Part shown: positions 9,530 through 17,572 of the stretch, piece by piece
Layout: every line of letters starts with the position of its first letter
Numbering within the stretch: the stretch's first letter is position 1
Origin: Tepidiphilus succinatimandens
GTDB lineage: Bacteria > Pseudomonadota > Gammaproteobacteria > Burkholderiales > Rhodocyclaceae
Reading direction: 5' to 3'
Assembly: GCF_006503695.1 (NCBI RefSeq)
Contig: NZ_SBIK01000001.1
Coordinates: 333,283 to 397,282 of the forward strand
Length of the DNA: 64,000 nucleotides
Made by a program: the position numbers and the translations under genes
The notes under the pieces: model-generated
The model's database searches: none
Told to the model about the DNA's origin: nothing
What the model saw: the letters and a program-made list of their open reading frames with translations, nothing else

Positions 9530-10330
9530 ATGACCCTGCGCATCCTCACGCTGAACCTCAACGGCATCCGCTCTGCCGCCGACAAAGGCTTCTTTCGCTG
9601 GTTGCCCACGCAAGACGCCGACCTCGTTGCCGTGCAAGAGCTCAAGGCGCAGGAAAAGGACCTCGCCGCAGCCATGCGCCACCCCGACGGCTACAGCGGG
9701 CACTTTCATTTCGCCGAGAAAAAGGGCTACGCCGGGGTCGGCCTCTACCTGCGCACGCCCCCGCTCGAGCTCGTCCGCGGCATCGGCGAGCCCGAATTCG
9801 ACGCCGAAGGGCGCTACCTCGAGGCGATCTACCCCGGTCTCTCGGTGGTCTCGCTCTATCTTCCTTCCGGTTCGGCCGGCCCCGAGCGGCAGGCATCCAA
9901 GTTCCGCTTCATGGAGGCGTTCTTTCCCAAGCTGCGCGAACTGCGCCACTGCGGCCGCGAGGTGGTGATCTGCGGCGACTGGAACATCGCCCACACCGAG
10001 AAAGATCTCAAGAACTGGCGCAGCAACCAGAAGCACTCCGGCTTTCTGCCCGAAGAGCGCGCCTGGCTCACCCGCGTGTTCGACGAACTGGGCTGGGTCG
10101 ACGTCTATCGCCGCCTCTACCCCGAAGCCACGGAAGAAGGCTACACCTGGTGGTCCAACCGCGGCCGCGCCTGGGAAAAGAACGTCGGCTGGCGCATCGA
10201 CTACCAGATCGCCACCCCCGGCATCGCCGCCACCGCCCGCGCCGCCCGGGTCTACAAGGACGAGCGCTTCTCCGATCACGCCCCGCTCATCGTCGATTAC
10301 GCCTTCGCCCTGGCGCAAAATCCGCGATAA
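9530..10330 (+). CDS. xth: Exodeoxyribonuclease III (AP endonuclease)
   Basis: The 266-residue enzyme cuts DNA 5' to abasic sites and degrades 3' ends. It has the EEP fold: LRILTLNLNGIRSA at the N-terminus, the metal-binding Glu in VQELKAQEKDL, GDWNIAHTEKDLKNW (catalytic Asp and Asn), WWSNRGRAWEKNVGWRIDY and the final SDHAPLIVDY. The start at 9530 was chosen because GGAGA lies 6-10 bases before it and the protein then begins at the first strand; the frame stays open upstream but with no homology. It is followed 29 bp later by hpt. Confidence 0.96.
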   Translation: MTLRILTLNLNGIRSAADKGFFRWLPTQDADLVAVQELKAQEKDLAAAMRHPDGYSGHFHFAEKKGYAGVGLYLRTPPLELVRGIGEPEFDAEGRYLEAIYPGLSVVSLYLPSGSAGPERQASKFRFMEAFFPKLRELRHCGREVVICGDWNIAHTEKDLKNWRSNQKHSGFLPEERAWLTRVFDELGWVDVYRRLYPEATEEGYTWWSNRGRAWEKNVGWRIDYQIATPGIAATARAARVYKDERFSDHAPLIVDYAFALAQNPR

Positions 10331-10359
10331 TTTCACCTTTTCGTCACGAGAGCGCCACG

Positions 10360-10917
10360 ATGAACCCCAAAGTCGAAGCCATGCGCCGCGTGCTCGCCCA
10401 GGCCGAATGCATCGCCGATTCCGCCGAGGTGCAGCGCGCCATCGACCGCATCGCCGCCGAGATCACGGAAGTGCTCGCCGAACGCGACCCGCTCGTGTAT
10501 GTGGTCATGAAAGGCGCCGTCGTCTTCGCCGGCCAGATCCTGCCGCGGCTGCGCTTTCCGCTGGAAGTCGCCTACCTGCACGCCACGCGCTACCATGACA
10601 CCACCGCCGGCAGCCGGCTGGAGTGGCGCGTCGAACCCACCGCGCCCATCGAAGGGCGACCCGTGCTCGTGCTCGACGACATCCTCGACGAAGGCTATAC
10701 GCTCGCCGCGGTGATGCAGCGCCTGCGCGACGAAGGCGCCGAAGACGTCTATCTCGCGGTGCTGTGCCACAAGCGGCACGAACGCAAGGCCTATCCCGGC
10801 ATGCGGGCGCACTTCACCGGCCTGGAGATCCCCGACCGCTACGTCTTCGGCTACGGCATGGACTATAAAGGGTACTGGCGCAACGCCGACGGCATCTACG
10901 CCGTACGGGAACCCTGA
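10360..10917 (+). CDS. hpt: Hypoxanthine-guanine phosphoribosyltransferase
   Basis: This 185-residue purine-salvage enzyme converts hypoxanthine or guanine plus PRPP to IMP or GMP. The PRPP-binding loop VLVLDDILDEGYTL is at about 105-118 and the metal/pyrophosphate-binding region VYVVMKGAVVFAGQIL at about 46-61. The C-terminal DRYVFGYGMDYKGYWRN matches the base-binding end of the proteobacterial group. It is adjacent to xth and just upstream of the DUF1840 gene (12 bp), probably co-transcribed. Confidence 0.93.
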   Translation: MNPKVEAMRRVLAQAECIADSAEVQRAIDRIAAEITEVLAERDPLVYVVMKGAVVFAGQILPRLRFPLEVAYLHATRYHDTTAGSRLEWRVEPTAPIEGRPVLVLDDILDEGYTLAAVMQRLRDEGAEDVYLAVLCHKRHERKAYPGMRAHFTGLEIPDRYVFGYGMDYKGYWRNADGIYAVREP

Positions 10918-10929
10918 GGAGGATTCACC

Positions 10930-11250
10930 ATGCTCGTCACCTTCAAATCCGACGCCGATGCCGACATCGTCATGTACCGCAAGCACGCCGAACCCATCCT
11001 GCAGATGCTCGGCAAGGACGTCGAACGCGGCATCCTCACGCCCGAAGAACTGCCGCAGGCCATCGCCCAGCTCGAAGCCGCGATCGAGGCCGACCGCCAG
11101 GCGCACCCTGGCCTGGACGAGACCGAGGAAGAAAAGGCCAAGGAAGAAGGCAAGGAGCCGCCAGTGGAATTCCACCGCCGCGCTTGGCCGCTGCTGCAGA
11201 TGATGAAGCGCGCGCTCGCCGAGAAGAAACCGGTCGTCTGGGGCATCTGA
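10930..11250 (+). CDS. DUF1840 domain protein
   Basis: A 106-residue soluble protein of unknown function, recognised from the family pattern: MLVTFKSDADADIVMYRKHAEPIL, GKDVERGILTPEELPQAI and a C-terminal HRRAWPLLQMM. A strong GGAGG precedes the ATG. The middle is a charged Glu/Lys-rich helix. The family is widespread in betaproteobacteria without an assigned role. It is probably transcribed with hpt and converges on murB. Confidence 0.85.
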   Translation: MLVTFKSDADADIVMYRKHAEPILQMLGKDVERGILTPEELPQAIAQLEAAIEADRQAHPGLDETEEEKAKEEGKEPPVEFHRRAWPLLQMMKRALAEKKPVVWGI

Positions 11251-11298
11251 CCCGCCCTGCACCGTCGGCCTCGCCGCCCAACCGGCGGAGGAAAACGG

Positions 11299-12345
11299 CT
11301 ACGCCAGCGGCTGCACCACCCCTTCGCAGCCCACGAGCACCGGTTCCACCTCCAGCCGCACACCGAAACGCTCGGCCACCGTTTCGCGCACGCGGCGCGC
11401 GAGCGCGAGGAAATCCGCTCCTTTCGCTCCCCCCGCGTTGCACAGCACCAGCGCCTGGCGCTCATGCACCGCCGCGCCCCCTTCGCGCACCCCTTTGAGG
11501 CCGCAGCGCTCGATCATCCAGCCTGCGGCGAGCTTGACGCGCCCATCCGGCAAGGCGTGGCGCGGCAGCTCGGGATGGTGCGCCGCCAGGCGTTCGGCCA
11601 CCTCGGGCGATACCACCGGGTTCTTGAAGAAACTGCCGACGTTGCCCTGCACGCGGGGATCGGGCAGTTTGCGCGCCCGGATCTCGGCCACCGCCGCGTA
11701 CACTTCGGCGGGCGAGACGTCTTGCCCCAGGCCGGCGAAGCGGCGCTGCAAATCGGGATAGTCGAGCCGCGGCGGCTCGTTCCGCGGCAGGCGGAAGGTC
11801 ACCGCCGTGATCACCAGGGAAGCAGACTCCCGCGCCTTGAAGCGGCTCGTGCGGTAGCCGAAACCGCACTCGGCGGTCGGCAGCCGCCACGCCAGCCCCG
11901 TGTCGCGCTCCACCCCTTCGACCCAGGCGATGCGCTCGCCCACCTCCAGCCCGTAGGCGCCGACGTTTTGCACCGGCACCGCCCCCACGCTGCCGGGAAT
12001 GGCGGCGAGGTTCTCCAGCCCACCCCAGCCCTGCGCCACGCACCAGCGCACGAACCCGTCCCACGGCTCCCCGGCGGCCGCGCGTACGAGCCGGGCCGCG
12101 TCGTCTTCCGCCAGCAGTTCGCGCCCGCGGGTAGCCAGGCGCACCACCCGTCCGGCGAAGTCTTCGAGGAAGACGACGTTGCTGCCCCCGCCCAGCACCA
12201 GCTCCGGCATCGGCGCGGCTTCGCGCCGCTCGCGCCAGCGGGCGAGATCGGCTTCTTCTTCCAGCACGAGCAGTTCGCGCGCCCGGGCGGGCACCCCGAG
12301 GGTAGTCCAGGCCGAAAGATCGACGTCCGTGAAACGCTGCATCAT
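11299..12345 (-). CDS. murB: UDP-N-acetylenolpyruvoylglucosamine reductase
   Basis: MurB reduces UDP-GlcNAc-enolpyruvate to UDP-MurNAc in peptidoglycan synthesis, with FAD and NADPH. The 348-residue protein is of the E. coli (type I) length. It has the FAD-binding VLGGGSNVVF, IPGSVGAVPVQNVGAYG, the tyrosine loop CGFGYRTSRFK, and the proton-donating serine in GNVGSFFKNPVV. The ATG at 12345 overlaps the stop of the upstream PACE gene by four bases (ATGA), which argues for this start and for coupled translation. The pairing with an efflux gene is unusual. Confidence 0.96.
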   Translation of the reverse strand: MMQRFTDVDLSAWTTLGVPARARELLVLEEEADLARWRERREAAPMPELVLGGGSNVVFLEDFAGRVVRLATRGRELLAEDDAARLVRAAAGEPWDGFVRWCVAQGWGGLENLAAIPGSVGAVPVQNVGAYGLEVGERIAWVEGVERDTGLAWRLPTAECGFGYRTSRFKARESASLVITAVTFRLPRNEPPRLDYPDLQRRFAGLGQDVSPAEVYAAVAEIRARKLPDPRVQGNVGSFFKNPVVSPEVAERLAAHHPELPRHALPDGRVKLAAGWMIERCGLKGVREGGAAVHERQALVLCNAGGAKGADFLALARRVRETVAERFGVRLEVEPVLVGCEGVVQPLA

Positions 12346-12821
12346 TCCCCTTGATCCGGACCGATGGGAAAGAGCCGGTCGTAGCACCAGTTGAAGACGT
12401 AAGCATAAACGGTATAGGCGAGCGCGAGCCCCAGATCGGCCACGAGCGCCTCGAGCCATCCCAGGCCGGTCCAGGCGACGATCAGCGGCAAGGTGAGGAA
12501 CAGGAGCCCGCCCTCGAACCCGAGCGCGTGCACGATGCGCCACGAAGGGGGGCGCAGGTCGGCACGGCGGCCCGCCAGACGCGCCTCCAGCCGGTCGAAC
12601 ACCGTGTTGTAGAGGGCATTCCACAGCGCGGCGATGAGCGCAAGGAGCGCCAGCAAACCCAAGGAATCGAGCACCGGCGCGCCGCTCGCCCAAGAAAAAG
12701 GCGGCGTGATGAGCACGAGACCGCCGGCTTCGAACGCCAGCACCTGGCGCAGGCGATCGCGCCAGGTGCGCAAGGCCACGCCGCCATCCTTCGCCCGGAA
12801 CGTCTGGTTGCGCTCTTCCAT
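12342..12821 (-). CDS. PACE-family (AceI-like) small multidrug efflux protein
   Basis: The 159-residue protein has four predicted membrane segments in two tandem bacterial transmembrane pair (BTP) units. The first has LAFEAGGLVLITPP, carrying the membrane Glu conserved in AceI, then LWNALYNTVFDRLE. The second has HALGFEGGLLFLTLPL and YVFNWCYDRLFP. These are the four signature motifs of the PACE family, whose founding member exports chlorhexidine. The start at 12821 gives a 25-residue cytoplasmic N-tail. It overlaps murB by four bases. The actual substrate cannot be read from sequence. Confidence 0.9.
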   Translation of the reverse strand: MEERNQTFRAKDGGVALRTWRDRLRQVLAFEAGGLVLITPPFSWASGAPVLDSLGLLALLALIAALWNALYNTVFDRLEARLAGRRADLRPPSWRIVHALGFEGGLLFLTLPLIVAWTGLGWLEALVADLGLALAYTVYAYVFNWCYDRLFPIGPDQGE

Positions 12822-12861
12822 CGGCGGCGATTGTACCGCCCCACCCCAGGTAAACCCTAGT

Positions 12862-12889
12862 TTGCAGGGGGCGGTTTTTCCGCTATCCT
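12862..12889 (+). promoter_or_regulatory. Candidate promoter of the liv operon
   Basis: TTGCAG and TATCCT are 16 bp apart, with the -10 ending 41 bp before the livG start. An imperfect dyad (GTAAAC / GTTTGC) overlaps the -35. The same 109-bp gap must also drive the PACE-murB pair in the other direction. Confidence 0.45.
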
Positions 12890-12930
12890 GCCCCGCCAAG
12901 ATCGGGATCCTGGGAGGGACGAGGGTGGCG

Positions 12931-13704
12931 ATGCTCGAACTGGAAGGCATCGTGATGGCCTTTGGCGGCTTTCGTGCCGTCGACGGCGTCACGCTGCGCG
13001 TCGAGGAAGGGCAGGTGCTCGGGCTCATCGGTCCCAACGGCGCGGGCAAGACGACGCTCTTCAACGTAATCGCCGGAGCCTATACGCCCACGGCCGGCAC
13101 CATCCGTTTCCTGGGCGAAGACATCACGCGGCTGCGCACCGACGAGCGTTTCCACAAAGGGCTGGTGCGCACCTTCCAGATCCCGCACGAATTCCACCGT
13201 CTGAGCGTGCTGGAAAACCTCATGGTGGTGCCGCCGCACCAACCGGGCGAGAACCTCTTCGCCAACTGGTTCGACTGGCGAAAGGTTCGCCGCGTAGAGG
13301 AAGAGGTGCGGCAGAAGGCGATCGAGGTGCTCGCCTTCCTCGAACTCACCCACGTGGCCAACGAGCGCGCCGGACATCTCTCTGGCGGACAGAAGAAACT
13401 GCTGGAGCTCGGCCGCACCATGATGACCGACGCGAAACTCGTGCTCCTCGACGAACCGGCGGCCGGGGTGAACCGCACCCTGCTGCGCAAGCTCGAAGAG
13501 AAGATCCAGATCCTCAACCGGGAATGGGGCTACACCTTCATCCTCATCGAACACGACATGGAGATGATCGCCAAGCTCTGCCACCCCGTCGTCTGCATGG
13601 CCGAAGGCAAGGTGCTCACCCAGGGGGAATTCCTCGACGTGCGCAACGACCCCCGCGTGCTCGAAGCCTATCTGGGCGAAACGGTGACGGAGGAAGCCGC
13701 ATGA
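12931..13704 (+). CDS. livG: Branched-chain amino-acid-type ABC transporter, ATPase 1
   Basis: One of two cytoplasmic ATPases of a LIV-I-type importer. The 257-residue protein has Walker A GPNGAGKTTLFNVIAG, the Q-loop region RTFQIPHEF, signature LSGGQKKLLELGR, Walker B LVLLDEPAAGVN and the H-loop ILIEHDM. The PAAGVN sequence after Walker B is typical of LivG rather than LivF. ATG 12931 with GAGGG upstream is preferred; a GTG two codons earlier is possible. It overlaps livF by four bases. Confidence 0.94.
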   Translation: MLELEGIVMAFGGFRAVDGVTLRVEEGQVLGLIGPNGAGKTTLFNVIAGAYTPTAGTIRFLGEDITRLRTDERFHKGLVRTFQIPHEFHRLSVLENLMVVPPHQPGENLFANWFDWRKVRRVEEEVRQKAIEVLAFLELTHVANERAGHLSGGQKKLLELGRTMMTDAKLVLLDEPAAGVNRTLLRKLEEKIQILNREWGYTFILIEHDMEMIAKLCHPVVCMAEGKVLTQGEFLDVRNDPRVLEAYLGETVTEEAA

Positions 13705-14435
13705 ATGCGACCACGGCCCGCGACCGCCCCCAGCCCATCCTCGTCATGCACCAGGTGCGCGGTGGCTATGGCGATGCCGACATCCTGCAGGGCGTCTCGC
13801 TCGCGGTGATGCCGCAGGAAATCGTGGTCATCGTCGGCCCCAACGGCGCGGGCAAGTCGACGGCGATGAAGGCGGTGTTCGGGCTGGTGCGCATCCGCAG
13901 CGGTGCCATCGTCTTCGACGGCGAGGACATCACCGGCTGGAGCCCGGATCGTATCGTGCGCCGCGGCATCTCCTACGTGCCGCAGGTCGACAACGTCTTT
14001 CGCGAGATGACGGTGCATGAGAACCTTGAAATGGGGGCTTTCCTCTCCAAGGGTGATCTGAGCGCGGCCTTCGATCGCATCTACGCCCTCTTCCCCGACC
14101 TGAAGGCCAAGCGCCACGCCCTCGCCGGCGACCTCTCCGGCGGGCAGCGCCAGATGGTGGCCATGGGCCGCGCCCTCATGCTCGAGCCCAAGCTCTTGCT
14201 GCTCGACGAGCCCACCGCCGGGCTCTCCCCCAAGTACATGCAGCAAATCTTTCAAATCTGCCGCGACGTGCGCGACTCGGGCGTGTCGATCCTGCTGGTG
14301 GAGCAGCACGCCAAACAGGCGCTCGCCTTCTGCGACCGCGGCTACGTGCTCGCCACCGGTGCCAACCGTCACGAAGGCAGCGGTCGCGAGCTTCTCGAAG
14401 ATCCCGAAATCGCCCAGATGTTCCTCGGCGGATGA
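13701..14435 (+). CDS. livF: Branched-chain amino-acid-type ABC transporter, ATPase 2
   Basis: The second ATPase (244 residues) has Walker A GPNGAGKSTAMKAVFG, Q-loop YVPQVDNVF, signature LSGGQRQMVAMGRAL, Walker B LLLLDEPTAGLSP and the H-loop LLVEQHAKQAL. The EPTAGLSP form and the VEQ H-loop are LivF hallmarks. Its ATG overlaps the livG stop. It would pair with LivG on LivH and LivM. Confidence 0.94.
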   Translation: MNATTARDRPQPILVMHQVRGGYGDADILQGVSLAVMPQEIVVIVGPNGAGKSTAMKAVFGLVRIRSGAIVFDGEDITGWSPDRIVRRGISYVPQVDNVFREMTVHENLEMGAFLSKGDLSAAFDRIYALFPDLKAKRHALAGDLSGGQRQMVAMGRALMLEPKLLLLDEPTAGLSPKYMQQIFQICRDVRDSGVSILLVEQHAKQALAFCDRGYVLATGANRHEGSGRELLEDPEIAQMFLGG

Positions 14436-14445
14436 AGGGCCGACC

Positions 14446-15312
14446 ATGATGGAATTCCTCAACTTCTACGTCGTTCCCGGCATCGTGACCGGCTCGGTCT
14501 ATGCACTCGGGGCGATCGGCATCACGCTCATCTTCGGCATCCTGCGCTTCGGCCATTTCGCCCACGGGGACCTCGCCACCAGCGGAGCCTATCTCGCCCT
14601 GGGCGCGACGGCGCTGCTCGGACTCACGCCCTGGGCGGCGCTGCCGGTGGCGATGGTCCTCACGGCGCTCCTTGCCTATGGCATTCACCGCCTCTTCTAC
14701 CGCCATCTCGAATCCCGGCCCAAGATCCTCACCGTGATCGCCTCGCTCGGCATCGGCATGATGCTGCGCTCCATCGTCCAGGTCGTCTGGGGCGTGGATC
14801 CGCTCGCCTACGGCAGCGGCATCGCCCGGGCCCAAGCCTTCGGCCCCCTGATGCTGCGCCCGCGCGAGATCGCCACGCTCGCGCTCACGCTCGCGCTGGT
14901 GGCGGCACTGCTCGCCTTCCTGCGCTACAGCAAGTGGGGCAAGGCGATGCGGGCAATGTCGGACAACCCCGATCTGGCGCGCCTGTGCGGCGTCGACAAC
15001 GACCGGGTCACGCGGCTCACCTGGTTCATCGTCGGCGCGCTCGCGGCCGCCTCGGGCTTTTGCCTGGGCATCAACACCGAACTCACCACCATGATGGGCT
15101 GGTCGGCGATGCTGTCGATGTTCGCCGCCGCGGTGCTGGGCGGCGTGGGGCGCGTGGAAGGGGCGGTGGTGGGCGGTCTGGTGATCGGCCTTGCCGAGGA
15201 ACTCTCGGTACTCCTCGTGCCCGGCCCCTACAAATCGGCCACCGCCTTCGTGATCCTGCTCGCCATCCTGCTGCTGCGGCCGCAGGGCATCTTCAAGGGC
15301 AAAGTGCTGTAA
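14446..15312 (+). CDS. livH: Branched-chain amino-acid-type ABC permease LivH
   Basis: A 288-residue inner-membrane permease with about eight hydrophobic segments. It matches LivH in GSVYALGAIGITLIFGILRFGHFAHGDL near the N-terminus (quoted here in part: GITLIFGILRF) and in the loop that contacts the ATPase, SKWGKAMRAMSDNPDLARLCG, read in pieces as KAMRAMSDNP and ARLCGV. The end ILLLRPQGIFKGK is also typical. Two ATGs are adjacent; the first is given. It lies 10 bp after livF. Confidence 0.93.
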   Translation: MMEFLNFYVVPGIVTGSVYALGAIGITLIFGILRFGHFAHGDLATSGAYLALGATALLGLTPWAALPVAMVLTALLAYGIHRLFYRHLESRPKILTVIASLGIGMMLRSIVQVVWGVDPLAYGSGIARAQAFGPLMLRPREIATLALTLALVAALLAFLRYSKWGKAMRAMSDNPDLARLCGVDNDRVTRLTWFIVGALAAASGFCLGINTELTTMMGWSAMLSMFAAAVLGGVGRVEGAVVGGLVIGLAEELSVLLVPGPYKSATAFVILLAILLLRPQGIFKGKVL

Positions 15313-15323
15313 GGAGCGACATC

Positions 15324-16283
15324 ATGGCCTCGATCGGCCTCATCAACTACGCCACCTTCATGGGCACCATGATCGGCATCTACGCCATCCTTGCCCTGGG
15401 CCTGAACGTGCAATGGGGCGTGACCGGGCTCTTCAATGCAGGCATCGCCGGGTTTTTTGCCGTGGGCGCCTACCTCTCGGCGCTCCTCACCGCGCCCCCC
15501 TCGCCCGAGCGCATCATGGGCTGGGAGCTCCCCGTCGCCGTCGGCTGGCTTGGCGCCATGGCCGGCGCCGCCCTCATCGCCTGGCCGATCGGGCGCATCT
15601 GCCTGCGTTTCCGCTCGGATTATCTGGCGATCGCTACCATTGGCGTGGCCGAGGTGATCCGGCTGGTGCTGCGCACCGAAGAAATGCTCTCGGGTGGCGC
15701 CCGCGGCATCACCGGAGTTCCCCGTCCCTTTGGCGGCCTCGAATACTCCCTGTCGCAGTTCGCCTATTTCGCCCTGGTGATCGCCGTGCTGCTTCTGGTC
15801 TACTGGGCCTTGGAGCGCCAGCTCGCCGCCCCCTGGGGGCGGATGATGAAGGCGATCCGCGATAACGAGCAGGCCGCCGCCGCCATGGGTAAGGACATCG
15901 CCAAACGCCGTCTGGAAGCCTTTGTGCTCGGCGCAGCGGTCATGGGTCTGGCCGGTGCGCTCTACGTCCATTTCATGCGCGCGATCACCCCGGAGGCCAT
16001 CGATCCCATGATTTCCACCTTTCTCGTGTGGATCATGCTGATCCTGGGCGGATCGGGCAACAACCGCGGCGCGATCCTCGGAGCGGTGATCGTCTGGCTT
16101 ATCTGGTCGATGTCGGAATTCGTCACCGACCAGCTCCCTGCCGACATCGCCACCCAGGCCAAGTACATCCGAGTCTTCCTCATCGGCCTGATGCTGCAGC
16201 TCATCCTGCGTTTCCGCCCCGAAGGATTGTTGCCGGAAGAAAGCGGGCAGCGCACCGCTTCCCTTCCTCCTTCCCCGCGCTAA
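15324..16283 (+). CDS. livM: Branched-chain amino-acid-type ABC permease LivM
   Basis: A 319-residue membrane permease, partner of LivH. LALGLNVQWGVTGLFNAG is the LivM N-terminal signature, and GRMMKAIRDNEQAAAAMGKD is the coupling loop to the ATPases. About eight to nine hydrophobic segments are visible. It ends in a short basic tail after the last segment (RFRPEGLLPEE). AAGGAG lies 6-11 bases before the ATG. It is 11 bp after livH and 46 bp before the binding-protein gene. Confidence 0.93.
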   Translation: MASIGLINYATFMGTMIGIYAILALGLNVQWGVTGLFNAGIAGFFAVGAYLSALLTAPPSPERIMGWELPVAVGWLGAMAGAALIAWPIGRICLRFRSDYLAIATIGVAEVIRLVLRTEEMLSGGARGITGVPRPFGGLEYSLSQFAYFALVIAVLLLVYWALERQLAAPWGRMMKAIRDNEQAAAAMGKDIAKRRLEAFVLGAAVMGLAGALYVHFMRAITPEAIDPMISTFLVWIMLILGGSGNNRGAILGAVIVWLIWSMSEFVTDQLPADIATQAKYIRVFLIGLMLQLILRFRPEGLLPEESGQRTASLPPSPR

Positions 16284-16329
16284 ACTCCAACGACTACCCC
16301 CTCGAAACCTCACCCGAAGGAGACCGACC

Positions 16330-17535
16330 ATGAAGAAGAAAATCCTCGCCTCGCTCAGCGTCCTTGCCCTCGGCGGAGCGATCGCAAGCGCCCCGGCCAT
16401 GGCGCAGAACGTCAAGGTGGCTTATCTCGTGGCCATCACCGGGCCGATCGCCGGCATGGCGCCGACGATGGTGCAGTCGATGAAGTTCGCCGCCGAGCAG
16501 GTCAACGCCCAGGGCGGTATCGGCAACGGCGGCAAGCTCGACCCTCAAGTCTACGATTCCGGCTGCAACCCGCAGCTCGCCACCGACGCCGCCACCAAGG
16601 CGGTGAACGTCAACGGTGTGATCGGCATCGTCGGCCCCTCCTGCTCCGGGCCGGTGATCGCGGTGGCCAATTCCGTGAGCGTGCCGGCCGGCGTGCTCCT
16701 CATCACCTCCTCGGGAACCTCGCCCAAGATCAGCACGCTGGATGACAAAGATCTCGTCTTCCGCACCGTGCCGTCCGACGACTACCAGGGCCGGGCGCTC
16801 GCGCGCACGATCAGGGCCCGCGGCATCGACAAGGTGGCCATCACCTATCTCAACAACGACTACGGCCTGGGGCTGGCCGAAGCCTTCACCGACGAATTCA
16901 AGAAACAGGGCGGCACCGTCACCGCCAGCCGGGCGCATGAAGACAAGAAAGCCTCGTACCGCTCGGATCTGGCCGAACTCGCCAAGGGCGGAGCCGACAC
17001 GCTGGTGGTCTTCGCCTACGGCAACTCCTCCGGGCTCACCATCCTGCGCCAGGCGATCGAGAACGGGTTTTTCAAGAATTTCGTCGGCGCCGACGGCATG
17101 CGCGACGAGGGCATGGTCAAGACCCTGGGCCCGGACAATCTCAAGACCCTTCTCGTCTCGGCTCCGGCCGGGGCAACGGGCACCGGGTTCGAGAAGTTCA
17201 GCAAAGACTTCAAGGCCGCCGGCGGCGACCCCAACGGAACCTTCGCCGCCACGAGCTACGACGCCGCCTTCCTCATGGCGCTGGCGATCGAGAAGGCCGG
17301 CGGCGACAAGGCGAAACTGCCCCAGGCGCTGCGTGAAGTCGCCACCGCCCCGGGCGAACCCATCCTGCCGGGCGAATGGGCCAAGGCGAAGAAACTGATC
17401 GCCGAAGGCAAGGACATCGATTACAAAGGCGCCGCGGGGGATCAGGAATTCGACGCGCACGGCGACGTGCCGGGCGACTACGTCCTCTACAAAGTAGGCG
17501 GCAGCGGCTTTGCCGAAATCGAACGCATGAAGTGA
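16330..17535 (+). CDS. livJ: Periplasmic amino-acid-type binding protein of the liv operon
   Basis: A 401-residue Leu/Ile/Val-type (Peripla_BP_6) binding protein with a clean signal peptide (MKKKILASLSVLALGG ... AMAQ; cleavage after AMA). The ligand-binding lobes show YLVAITGPIAG, IGIVGPSCSGPVIAVA, YLNNDYGLGLAEAF and ADTLVVFAYG. Cys in YDSGCNPQ and GPSCSGP may form the usual N-lobe disulfide. It is the last gene of the unit and an AAGGAG precedes it. The ligand could be a branched-chain amino acid, another amino acid, an amide or an aromatic acid. Confidence 0.88.
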   Translation: MKKKILASLSVLALGGAIASAPAMAQNVKVAYLVAITGPIAGMAPTMVQSMKFAAEQVNAQGGIGNGGKLDPQVYDSGCNPQLATDAATKAVNVNGVIGIVGPSCSGPVIAVANSVSVPAGVLLITSSGTSPKISTLDDKDLVFRTVPSDDYQGRALARTIRARGIDKVAITYLNNDYGLGLAEAFTDEFKKQGGTVTASRAHEDKKASYRSDLAELAKGGADTLVVFAYGNSSGLTILRQAIENGFFKNFVGADGMRDEGMVKTLGPDNLKTLLVSAPAGATGTGFEKFSKDFKAAGGDPNGTFAATSYDAAFLMALAIEKAGGDKAKLPQALREVATAPGEPILPGEWAKAKKLIAEGKDIDYKGAAGDQEFDAHGDVPGDYVLYKVGGSGFAEIERMK

Positions 17536-17541
17536 TGGCCG

Positions 17542-17571
17542 GCGCCGCCCTGCGCCCATGCGGGGCGGCGC
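17542..17571. terminator. Hairpin closing the liv operon, convergent with prfC
   Basis: A 9-bp stem (GCGCCGCCC / GGGCGGCGC, 12-nt loop) begins 7 bases after the binding-protein stop and ends just before the prfC stop. It lacks a T-run. Confidence 0.5.
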
Positions 17572-17572
17572 T

